Shown here one piece after another: positions 1-9,200 of a stretch of DNA of 58,426 nt. The notes under the pieces were generated by a model. It worked only from the letters and a program-made list of their open reading frames with translations. It did not search any database and was not told the DNA's origin. Position 1 is the stretch's first letter. Every line of letters begins with the position of its first letter. The stretch covers positions 1 through 58,426 of the forward strand of contig CANIZL010000032.1 of assembly GCA_947471985.1 (NCBI GenBank), given 5' to 3'. Source of the stretch: Verrucomicrobiota bacterium. GTDB lineage: Bacteria; Verrucomicrobiota; Verrucomicrobiia; Limisphaerales; UBA9464. Both the position numbers and the translations under genes were made by a program.

Positions 1-3000
1 ATCCTGCGCGGTCTCGACGCCAGCAGCGATGTCCGTCCGGGGGAAGTGGTCACCGTCGTGCTCGACGTGAACAATCTCGACGCGAAGGAAGTGGCGGATT
101 CGGTGTTGCCGATGCTTTCCACTGCCGGATCCGTTGCCCCGTTGTCCCGCGGTCGCGGCTTGGTGGTCACCGACCGGCTCGCCAACATCCAACGTGTGCG
201 CACGCTGCTGGCGACGATCGGTTCCGGTCAGACGGCCGAGCGGCAGATGAAAACCTACACGCTCCAGCATGCCTCGGGCGGCATTGTCTCGGACCTGCTT
301 AACCGGACTTTTGGTCTGAGCACGGCGCCCAAGCGTACGACGTTCAATCCGAACACGAAGGCGATGGAGGTTTTACCGCCCGATCCCAACGATTACATTA
401 CCGCCGTTTACGACGAGGCCTCCCGCGTATTGGTCCTGTTTGGACCAAATGAGCGCCTGCAGCTGGCCGATGAACTGATCAGCAAATTCGAGCAGAAGGA
501 CGGCGGCGGCGGGGACGTCCGCATTTATCACCCGACCACCATCAAAGCCGAGGAACTCGCCAACATGATTCGTCAGGCGATCCCGGGTGTGGCGGCGATC
601 AATGAGCCGGCGACCACTTCCTCCACGAAGGCACGAGTCATCGCGGATAGCAGCCAGAACCGGCTCATCGTCGCCGCGCCGCTGCCGGGGCAGTTGGATC
701 AAATCGAGCAACTGGTGAACCGGGTCGACAAGGGCGTGGCGGGTGGCGGAAACGGCCTGGGTGAAAATGGTCTGATACCGAATCGTTCCCAAACGGTACA
801 ACTGACCAAGATCTTCCGTCCACGGGCCACCGCGGCCACCAACGTGGCCAGCATTGTCCGGCAGGCGTTGACCCGGCGGAACAATTCCGGCCAACCCACG
901 ACGACGGCCAGTGTCAGTTATGACTCGGGCAGTCAGAGCGTGGTGGTGACGGGTTCGCCGGGGGATGTTCAAACGGCGACCGAAATTGTCTCGCAGCTCG
1001 AGACGGGCACGGCTCAGCCGACGACGTTGCAGACCCGCTTCATTGATGTGGGTTCCCCGGAGGAAGTTCGGCGCATTCAGCCGTTGGTGGAGCAACTTTA
1101 CCGGAACCAGAGCGCTGATGGCTCGGCCAGCACGGTGGCCCACGCCAAGATTTTGGCGGACACGGAATCCGGCCGCTTGATCGTCACCGCGAGCGAGGAG
1201 CATCTGCTGCGGATAGAAACGCTGGTCCATCAGCTGCGGGCGGATAAACCCCAGACCCAGGCGCGTCACCTCAAGGTCATCGCCCTGAAGAACACCCGGA
1301 CTGAGACCGCGCTGCCTTCCATCCAAAGTCTCGTGACGGAACGGATGGCGGATCGGCGCTTCAGTACGCTGCCCAAGCCGTCCGTCGTTGCCGACGCCCC
1401 CAACAATCGGCTGCTGGTCACGGCGACCGATGAGCAGATGAAGGAGATCGATGATGCAGTGGCCGTGGTGGATGTGGTGCCGAGCCAGTCCCAGCGGGAC
1501 CTCAGCGTCATCGCGCTGCAGGCCAAGACCGCGGCGGAAATCATTCCGCTGGTGAGCCAATTGGCCAGCCAGTTGACCGGTCCCGGACAGTTGGCGCCTT
1601 CGCTCATGGCCGATCCCACGGGGAAACAGATCATCGTGCTCGCTGGCGCCCGGGAAACGGAACGGATCCGGACGTTGGTGAAGCAATTTGATGTATCGGC
1701 GGCAACGGCGGCCCCGCGGCAGTTCCGCGGGATTGAACTGCACGGCCGCACCGCCACGGACTTTACCCCGTTGGTTCAGCAGCTTTACCAGGAGCAGATT
1801 CGCAGTCAGCCGGAACCGCTGGGTGGCCCGGCGACGCTGATCGCGGAGACCAAGAACAATCGCATCATGGTCAGTGGTGGTGTGGCGGAAATCGCCCGCG
1901 TCGAGGCGATCATCCGGCAGTTGGATCCGCTGGACCGGAAGCCGCAGGCGGAAGAAACCCGGGTGATTCGCTTGAAGACGGCCTCGGCTCCCGATCTGCT
2001 CGGGCTCGTTGAAAAGAGCCTCAATGCCCAAACCCAGCAGGTGCGGGTCATGGTGGACGCCCGCAGCAACAGTCTGGTGGTGACCGGTGAGCACGCGGCG
2101 GTGGAGGCGGCCTGGCAGTTGATTCAGGAACTGGATTCGCGGGGCGACGGCGGTACCCGTGAATTGCGGCTCATCGAACTCAAATCCGCCGACGCAGCCA
2201 CGTTGGCGCCCACGCTGACCGGCTACTTTGCCGATGCGATGAAGGATCAACGCGGGGCGAATTATGTCTCCGCGACCAAGATCATCCCCGACACCCTGGC
2301 CAATCGCCTGGTGGTGACGGGCAGCCGCGAGGAGATCGAGCAGATCGTGGCCCTGGTGGCCAAGTTCGATAACACGCCGCAACAAGCACCGGGAGCCCGG
2401 GTCTTCAAACTGACCATGGCGGAAGCCTCCATGATGGCGCCGATCGTTTCGAATGCGATGTTGCGCTTCGATGCCCGGGGGCAGGCGCAACGCCGCGTCA
2501 CGGTGACGGCGGACGAGAAGTCGAATTCATTGATCGTTTCCGGCACCCGGACGGATCTGCAGGATGCGGAATCGGTGATCGAAAAGCTGGATGGCGAATC
2601 CACGCAAAAAGAGCGGGTCCTCAAGGTGTTTGAAGTGAAGGGGGACGCGGACGCCCTGGCGGTGATGGCGCAGAAGATCTTCTCCGCTCAGAATCCGGGC
2701 CGCAATCTGACGAGTCTCCTAAGCATTACTCCGGAGCCCGCTGGTAAACGAATTCTCGTGCTGGCGCCGCCGGCGATGCTGGCCCAAATGGAAACGGTCA
2801 TGGCGACCTTGGACGCCCGGCCGGATCAGGGAGTGCGCGAACTGCATGCCGTCGACCTGAAGAATGGGTCGACCACGGATCTGCTACCCAAGGTGACCCA
2901 GATCTACACCGAGCAGTCCCAAGGCAAGACGCTCAAGCCGGCCACCATCTATCCCGATGCGACCGGAGCGCGGCTTCTGGTGCAGGGCACCGCGGAGCAG

Positions 3001-6000
3001 GCGGCGGCCATTCAACAAATTGTGGATACGGTCGCCAGCCAAACCCGTCCGGCCCGGGAGGTGAAGGTGTTTGAACTGGGCAAACTCGCGGAAGCCCAGC
3101 GCGTCCTGCCGCTGGCCCAACAGCTCTACAAGGATCAACTCGGGAGCGATCCGCAGTTGGGAACACCCGACGCCCAGATGGTTTCCGATGGGAAAACCGG
3201 CCGGGTATTCGTCACGGCGCGAGCGGATCAAATGAAGACGATCGAGGGCGTCTTCGGTCAGTTGCAGGGCGGCGCCGGTGCGGCTCAGGCCGTTCGGGAA
3301 ACCCGCACCCTGGAAGTGGGCACGGCGGCCGACGTGCAACGGCTGCTGCCCTTGCTGCAACAGTTGTATACGGACCACTGGAAGGACCGATTGGAATCCG
3401 ACCCACCGGACGCACAAATCATCGGTGATCCCCGGACGGGGCGGGTGATTGTTTCCGGCAAGCCCGAGCACCTGAAGCAGATCGAGGCGTTTCTGCTGCA
3501 ATTGGGTGGAGGGAAAGCCAAGACCGAAAATCGGCAGACCCGGGTTATCGATCTCACCACGGCCAGCGCGGTGGAACTCGCCACCACGGTTCGGACCCTT
3601 TACCTGGAGGAAGCCAAGGGCCGACTGGGAGGGCAGGTGCCTGACACCTTGGTTACGCCCGATACCGGCGGCAACCGGTTGATCCTTGTGGGTGAGACCA
3701 ACGAACTCACCGCGATCGAGGATATCATTCACAAGCTCGACAAGGGCAGCGCGCAGAGCGCCTCGGCCCGGGTGTTCAAGATCAAGTCGGCGGATCCGGA
3801 GAAGGTGGCGGAAATTCTCACGTCATCGCTCGTTCGCTACGACGCCTACGGTCGCCCGCAAAAACGGGCGACGGTGTCCGTCGATGCCAAGACCCGCACG
3901 CTGATTGTGACCGGCGATCCCAAGGAACTGCAGGGGGTTTCGTTGATCATCGAACAACTGGACCAATCGCTGGGCTCCCAGCCGGAGCGGAAGACCCGGG
4001 TGGTCACGCTGCGGCAGGGAAAGGCTGCCAGCATGTCCACCAAGGTCCGTCAGCTTTATAATGATCGCGTCAAAAGTCAGCCGGAACTGGGCACCTCCGA
4101 TCTCTTGATTTTGGAAGAGACCGAAAGCAATCAACTCATCGTCTCGGGCAATGACGCCCAGTTGCAATTGGTGGATCAATTGGTGAGTGAGTTGCAATCG
4201 GCCCAGGTGATTCGGGCGGCGCGGGAAACCCGCTTATTGGATGTCGGCAGCATTGACGAACTGACCCGGTTGCAGCCGCTGGTGCAGCAGTTGTACATGG
4301 ATCGCGTGAAGGGGCGTGACACCAGTGATCCGGCGGATGCCCAGATCATCAGTGATCCCAAGAACGCCCGGTTCATCGTGACGGGCCGGAGCAATCACAT
4401 TGCGGAAATCGAAGGTATTCTCGCGCAACTCCGGGGACGGGATAGCCAGTTCGAGGCCCGGGAAACCCGCATTTTCGATCTCGCCACGGCGAGTGCGGTG
4501 GAACTTTCCGGCACGGTGCGGACATTGTATCTCGAACAGGCGAAGAACCGGCCCGGCGCGCCCTCCGCGGACACGCTGATCACTCCCGACACGGGCGGTA
4601 ACCGCATCATTGTTACGGGTTCGACCAATGAACTGGCCGCCGTCGAGGATCTGATTCGCAAGCTCGACAAGGTGGGCGTCCAGAGCGCCAGCACCCGTGT
4701 TTTCAAGCTGAAGTCGGCGGATCCGGACAAAGTGGTGGAAATTCTCGGCACTGCCCTCGTGCGGTATGATGCCTACGGCCGTCCCCAGAAACGGGTGAGC
4801 GTGGTGACGGACGCGAAGACCCGGACCATCATTGCCACCGGCGATCCCAAGGAACTGCAGTCGGCTTCCGTGATCATCGAGCAATTGGATACCTCCCTGG
4901 GTACGACCGCCGGTCGCAGCATGCGGGTGCTGACGGCCAAGAATCGTTCGGTCAGCGAGCTGGGCACCAAGGTGCGGCAGATCTTTCTGGATCGCAGCAA
5001 GAGCCAACCGGACCTGAGCGGCACCGAGGCGCTCATTCTGGAGGATCTCCCCAGCAACCAACTCATCATCGCGGGTACGGAAGCCCAGCTCATTGCCATC
5101 GAAGAAATCGCTGTGCTGTTGCAGGCCGGTACGCCGGAAACCGGGCGCACCGTCAAGGTGATTCCCTTGGAGCGGAATACTGCCAGTGGTCTCACCACGA
5201 TGCTTTCCTCGCTCTATGCCAAACAGATCGCCAGCACCGATCCGAGTCAGCGTCTCCTGATTAGCACGGGCGGCAACGAACGCACACTGGTGGTTGAGGC
5301 GCCTGCGGCCATCGTCACCAAGATTGAGGAGTTGGTGAAGTCGCTGGATCAAACGGATGCCAGCAATCAGAACGTCATCCAGACCGTGCGCCTCACCAAG
5401 AGCCGGGCGGAGGATCTGGCCGAGGCCGTCAACCGCACGCTGACCAACCGGCTGTCGCCGGGCGGTGGTCGCCGCGTCAATGTCACTCCGGTGGCGGGTG
5501 CGAACAGTCTGTTGATCAATGGGCCCACCAACGTGGTGCAGGACGTGATGCGCATCATTCGGGAACTCGATCTCGAGGGCAACGGCGCGGGCGACATCGA
5601 GGTCCGCATTTACAAACTGGAGAATGGTACGGCCCGCGAGGCATCCGCGATCCTGCAACAGTTGTTGCAGAATGTAACTCGCAACCTGCGGGGCGGGGGA
5701 GGTGAAGGGACCGGCGAGGGGCGGCGAGTGGCGCCGGCGTCGGTGTCCGTCGATGAACGGTCCAACAGCCTGATCATTTCCGCGACCGCCGCGCATTTTC
5801 GCGTGGTGGAGAAAATTCTGCCCACGCTGGACAAGGTCCCCGAACGGGCCGATCGCGACGTGCAGTTCATCTGGCTGCGCAAGGCCAAGGCCTATGATGT
5901 GTCATCGAAGCTGGAGTCGCTTTTCGAGGATCGTCCCCGCAGCGAACGGCCGGTCATTGAGCCGGACCTGACGGGCAATTCCCTGACGGTCATCGCTCGC

Positions 6001-6243
6001 AAAGGGGATTTGGTGCAGATCCAGGACTTGATTGCGCGCTTGGATGATCAGAGCCGCGAATCCGCCGTGCAGGTGCGCCTGCGCCCGTTGGAGCGGGTGG
6101 CGGCGGATCAGATGGCGCGCATGCTGGAGAGCATCTACCCGCAGATGTCCGGCACGCCGTTGCGCGTGACCGACAAAGTGCCCCCCCCCCCGCCGGAACG
6201 AACGCCCCCACCATGGGTCCCGCCCAAGCCCCGGAGGTCGTGA
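1..6243 (+). CDS. Giant secretin, 5' portion: tandem secretin N-type modules (partial at window start)
   Basis: The frame is open from the first base, so the real start is upstream; the GTG at 46 is internal. About 2,080 residues consist almost entirely of secretin N-type modules (NolW-like fold) of roughly 75-90 residues. Each has a first half like TRVFKLKSADP, a variable loop, and a second half like DARSNSLVVTG followed by an amphipathic helix ending ..LI.EL. I count 26 complete modules and the first half of a 27th. That module is cut by the C tract at 6181-6191; this frame then runs 17 codons into low-complexity Pro/Arg and stops. Its missing half is encoded at once in the next frame, so I read this and the next CDS as one gene. 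Known family role: such modules form periplasmic rings under an outer-membrane secretin pore (type II secretion or pilus type). No pore domain lies in this part. Confidence 0.9.
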   Translation: MLRGLDASSDVRPGEVVTVVLDVNNLDAKEVADSVLPMLSTAGSVAPLSRGRGLVVTDRLANIQRVRTLLATIGSGQTAERQMKTYTLQHASGGIVSDLLNRTFGLSTAPKRTTFNPNTKAMEVLPPDPNDYITAVYDEASRVLVLFGPNERLQLADELISKFEQKDGGGGDVRIYHPTTIKAEELANMIRQAIPGVAAINEPATTSSTKARVIADSSQNRLIVAAPLPGQLDQIEQLVNRVDKGVAGGGNGLGENGLIPNRSQTVQLTKIFRPRATAATNVASIVRQALTRRNNSGQPTTTASVSYDSGSQSVVVTGSPGDVQTATEIVSQLETGTAQPTTLQTRFIDVGSPEEVRRIQPLVEQLYRNQSADGSASTVAHAKILADTESGRLIVTASEEHLLRIETLVHQLRADKPQTQARHLKVIALKNTRTETALPSIQSLVTERMADRRFSTLPKPSVVADAPNNRLLVTATDEQMKEIDDAVAVVDVVPSQSQRDLSVIALQAKTAAEIIPLVSQLASQLTGPGQLAPSLMADPTGKQIIVLAGARETERIRTLVKQFDVSAATAAPRQFRGIELHGRTATDFTPLVQQLYQEQIRSQPEPLGGPATLIAETKNNRIMVSGGVAEIARVEAIIRQLDPLDRKPQAEETRVIRLKTASAPDLLGLVEKSLNAQTQQVRVMVDARSNSLVVTGEHAAVEAAWQLIQELDSRGDGGTRELRLIELKSADAATLAPTLTGYFADAMKDQRGANYVSATKIIPDTLANRLVVTGSREEIEQIVALVAKFDNTPQQAPGARVFKLTMAEASMMAPIVSNAMLRFDARGQAQRRVTVTADEKSNSLIVSGTRTDLQDAESVIEKLDGESTQKERVLKVFEVKGDADALAVMAQKIFSAQNPGRNLTSLLSITPEPAGKRILVLAPPAMLAQMETVMATLDARPDQGVRELHAVDLKNGSTTDLLPKVTQIYTEQSQGKTLKPATIYPDATGARLLVQGTAEQAAAIQQIVDTVASQTRPAREVKVFELGKLAEAQRVLPLAQQLYKDQLGSDPQLGTPDAQMVSDGKTGRVFVTARADQMKTIEGVFGQLQGGAGAAQAVRETRTLEVGTAADVQRLLPLLQQLYTDHWKDRLESDPPDAQIIGDPRTGRVIVSGKPEHLKQIEAFLLQLGGGKAKTENRQTRVIDLTTASAVELATTVRTLYLEEAKGRLGGQVPDTLVTPDTGGNRLILVGETNELTAIEDIIHKLDKGSAQSASARVFKIKSADPEKVAEILTSSLVRYDAYGRPQKRATVSVDAKTRTLIVTGDPKELQGVSLIIEQLDQSLGSQPERKTRVVTLRQGKAASMSTKVRQLYNDRVKSQPELGTSDLLILEETESNQLIVSGNDAQLQLVDQLVSELQSAQVIRAARETRLLDVGSIDELTRLQPLVQQLYMDRVKGRDTSDPADAQIISDPKNARFIVTGRSNHIAEIEGILAQLRGRDSQFEARETRIFDLATASAVELSGTVRTLYLEQAKNRPGAPSADTLITPDTGGNRIIVTGSTNELAAVEDLIRKLDKVGVQSASTRVFKLKSADPDKVVEILGTALVRYDAYGRPQKRVSVVTDAKTRTIIATGDPKELQSASVIIEQLDTSLGTTAGRSMRVLTAKNRSVSELGTKVRQIFLDRSKSQPDLSGTEALILEDLPSNQLIIAGTEAQLIAIEEIAVLLQAGTPETGRTVKVIPLERNTASGLTTMLSSLYAKQIASTDPSQRLLISTGGNERTLVVEAPAAIVTKIEELVKSLDQTDASNQNVIQTVRLTKSRAEDLAEAVNRTLTNRLSPGGGRRVNVTPVAGANSLLINGPTNVVQDVMRIIRELDLEGNGAGDIEVRIYKLENGTAREASAILQQLLQNVTRNLRGGGGEGTGEGRRVAPASVSVDERSNSLIISATAAHFRVVEKILPTLDKVPERADRDVQFIWLRKAKAYDVSSKLESLFEDRPRSERPVIEPDLTGNSLTVIARKGDLVQIQDLIARLDDQSRESAVQVRLRPLERVAADQMARMLESIYPQMSGTPLRVTDKVPPPPPERTPPPWVPPKPRRS
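3295..5130 (+). repeat. Higher-order duplication of a four-module block inside the giant secretin
   Basis: Four consecutive modules at about 3295-4218 are repeated in the same order at about 4221-5130. Matching landmarks are RETRTLEVGTA / RETRLLDVGSI, DTGGNRLIL / DTGGNRIIV, VRYDAYGRPQKR in both copies, VTGDPKELQ / ATGDPKELQ, and SQPELGTSDLLILEE / SQPDLSGTEALILED. The copies are clearly diverged, so this is an old in-frame duplication rather than an assembly artefact. It shows the protein grew by block duplication as well as single-module gain. Confidence 0.8.
6181..6191 (+). other. Run of 11 C at a frame break in the giant secretin gene
   Basis: Eleven C follow the GTG codon at 6178-6180. 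Upstream the secretin frame uses codons starting at positions equal to 1 mod 3; downstream the modules continue in the frame starting at 0 mod 3. One extra C (12 in all), or a -1 slip on the run, gives VPPPPAGTNAPTMGPAQ and then EVVIAVDKAANALILSG, which completes the split module. The run lies in the loop between module halves, where length is tolerated. It may be a sequencing indel, a phase-variable tract, or a slippage site; the sequence alone cannot decide. Confidence 0.85.
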
Positions 6244-9200
6244 TCGCGGTCGATAAGGCGGCCAACGCGCTGATTCTGTCCGGTCCGGCCCAGGAACTCG
6301 ACAATGTGGATCGTTTGGTGAATGAGCTTTCGCTAAGCTTCTCCGGATCGGAATCCGAGTTTCGCCTGTTCCCGATCAAGGATGCCGATCCCCTCGTCGT
6401 GGCCCGGACTCTGACCGAACTGCTGCGCCAGGAAGCGGTGGCCATCCCGGGCCAGCCGGGACAACCGGCCCAGTCGGTTCAGCCCCGGCAACGTATCACC
6501 GTGGTGGCTGAGCCCCGTACCCGGTCGGTGATCGTCCGCGGACGGCCCACGGATTTTGCGTTGATGGAATCGTTGATCCGTCAGCTCGACAATGCCGGTC
6601 AGATTTCCCAATTGGAGTTTCGGGTGGTGCCACTGACAAATTCGGCGCCGACCAAGATCCTGCCCGTCATTCAGCAGATGGTCACGCAGCTGGCCGCCAC
6701 GCGCCCGGGCGAACCGGTCACGGTCGCGGCCGATCCGCGAACACGGGGGATCGTGGTAATCGCGCGGGATCTGATGGCGGCTCAGGTGGAAAAGATGATT
6801 CGTTCGCTGGATGTGCCTTCGGAGAATGTGGAGGCTGAGGTGCGGATCGTGTCGCTGAAGAAGGCCAATGCCGCCCAGCTGGCCACCGTGCTGCAAAACA
6901 TGCTGAAGCCGGCCGCCGCCGGGGAGACGACTCCGGAATCCCGCGAGTTGCAGGAGCAGATCCGCCGCTTGCAGGTGAGCAACGGCAGCGGCACCAACGT
7001 GGTCCTGGATTTGACCCGTCCGATCCGCATTGCCCCGGATCCCACCGCCGGAACGGGTGGCGGCAATCGGATTGTGCTGACGTCCACGCCGGACAACGTC
7101 GCGGCGTTGGCGGCCCTGGTGGAATTAATGGATACCGTCCCGGTGCTGGAGGGCGTGAAGGTGCGATTTCATCACCTCGACTTTGCGGACGCCACGACCA
7201 TTTCCCAGACCTTGATCAACATTTTCACCCAGGGCCGGCGACTGGCCGTGGGGCCGGCGGGGCCGGGCGGCGAACCGGCGGAACAGGGCAAGGCGCTGGT
7301 CAGTCCGCTCAATGTCGCGGTGGATGCCCGCAGCAATACCCTCATCCTGAGCGGCCAGGACGAAAGCCTCGAACTGGCGTTGAAGATGGTGCGGGATCTG
7401 GACCAGGAAATGGATCGCTTCGTTACCGATGTCCGCCTCTTTCGTCTCAAATACGCCTCCGCCACGCGCCTGGTGCCGCTGCTGCAGGCGGCTTTCGCTG
7501 AAGGATCTTCCGTGCCTGGCAGCGAGGGGCTTTCGACTCAGATCACCCGGCTGCGCACGCTCCGGGAGGGCGAACGCGCCCGGATGAACGAGACCCCCAA
7601 GACCCGCGCCGCCCTGACCATCCAGGCGGATGACCAATCGAACATCATCATCGTCGCTGCCCGCAGCGACAACCTGCCGCTGGTCGCCGATGTCATCGAT
7701 CAATTGGATATTCCGTCCGCCTCGGGACTCGAGACCGTCCGGGTTTATCCGCTCGTGCATGCTGATCCCGCCGCCGTGCAAAAGGTGCTGACGGATCTCT
7801 ATACGGGACCGCGCAGTGCCAGCTTGCGGACGGAGGACAAGCCGATCATCACGGTGGATGCCCGGACGGGTTCGCTCATCGTCGCGGGCAATGCCAAGGC
7901 GTTTGGGATCATCGACAGTCTCCTCGCGCAATTGGATCAGAAGTTGCCGTTCGATCTCCGCGACATCGCTTTGTTTCCGTTGGAGCATGCCGATGCGAAT
8001 GTGGTTGCACCCACGCTGCAAAAGCTGATGGACGCGCGGGTGACGCAACGGGCCACCTTGAATCAAGGTCAGGCCGACGCCCTCAAGGTCATCATCATGT
8101 CGGATCAACGGAGCAATTCCCTGCTCATTGGCGGATCGCGGGAGGGCTTTGAACTCGTGCAGACCCTGGCGAAGCAGCTGGATCAGGCGGGCCCGGCGTT
8201 GGGCGGTCGGGTGCGGTTGATTCCGATGCAATTCGCGGATGCCCGGGTCATTGCGGGGACTCTGACGACCCTTTTCGAACAGCGGTACGCTGCTTTGCGC
8301 AATGCCGAGGGTCAGCGCAATAAGCCGGTGATCCTGGCCGACACCCGTAGCAACGCGCTGCTGGTCGCGGCGAATCAGGAAGATAACGGAACCTTGGACG
8401 AACTGCTCAGCCGCCTGGACGCCCGTCAGGAGAATCCCGCCCTGACGCTCACGGTGCTGCCGTTGAAGCACAATGATTCCGCCCGGGTGGCCACGATGGT
8501 CGAAAGCATCTTCGCCGCCCGGTTGCGGGCGCAGGTGCTGCCCGGCCAAGCCCCTCTGCCCAGTGAGCAGATCAAGATCGAACCGGATCCCCTGAACAAC
8601 GCGCTCATCGTTTCCGCCAGCAAGGAGAACCTGGAATTGATCCGCACCCTGATGGATCAACTGGATCAGGAGCCGACTGTCGCCGATGGCGTTTTTGAAC
8701 TCTTCACCCTCCAGTTTGCCGACGCCCAGCGCGTATCGGCGATTCTGAAATCCCTCGTCGATCAAGGACTCTACCGCCCCGGCCGGGCCGCCGGTGCCCC
8801 CGCGCGTAGCAATACGGGACGGGACATCCTTTCGGTCAGCGTGGATCCGCGCAGCAATACGCTGATCGTCAGTGCCAGTCCCGAAAATTTGGTGGTGGTT
8901 CGGGAGGTCATTAAACGCATCGATACCCGCGACATGGCGGCCAATGCCGATGTGCGCCTCTACAACCTTAAGAACGCCCGCGCGAGTACGCTGGCCACGA
9001 CGTTTACCCAGTTCTTTCTGGCCAAGCAGCGTGCGGACGCCATTGCGGTGAATGCGAATCAGCGCAGCGTCCCGGCGACGGTCATTGGTGATGATCGTGT
9101 GAACACGCTGTTGGTCACCGGTGGCCGGGAGGCGTTTGATCTCGTCGACCGCCTGCTGCCGCAACTGGACGGCGATGGGCAATTCTCGTTGCTCAACTTT

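Noticed and set aside
373-2490. Long leftward open frame of 705 codons opposite the secretin gene
   Set aside because: It mirrors the repeat structure of the coding strand and is rich in His, Arg and Gly without any family resemblance; a shadow of GC-rich coding DNA. The same holds for 4234-5796.
3295-5130. Assembly artefact as explanation of the duplicated four-module block
   Set aside because: The two copies differ at many codons throughout, which an artefact would not produce.
6213-6215. ATG at 6213 as an independent start of a separate secretin gene
   Set aside because: It lies within a split module, has no ribosome-binding site, and the preceding frame supplies the missing half; one broken or slipped gene is simpler.
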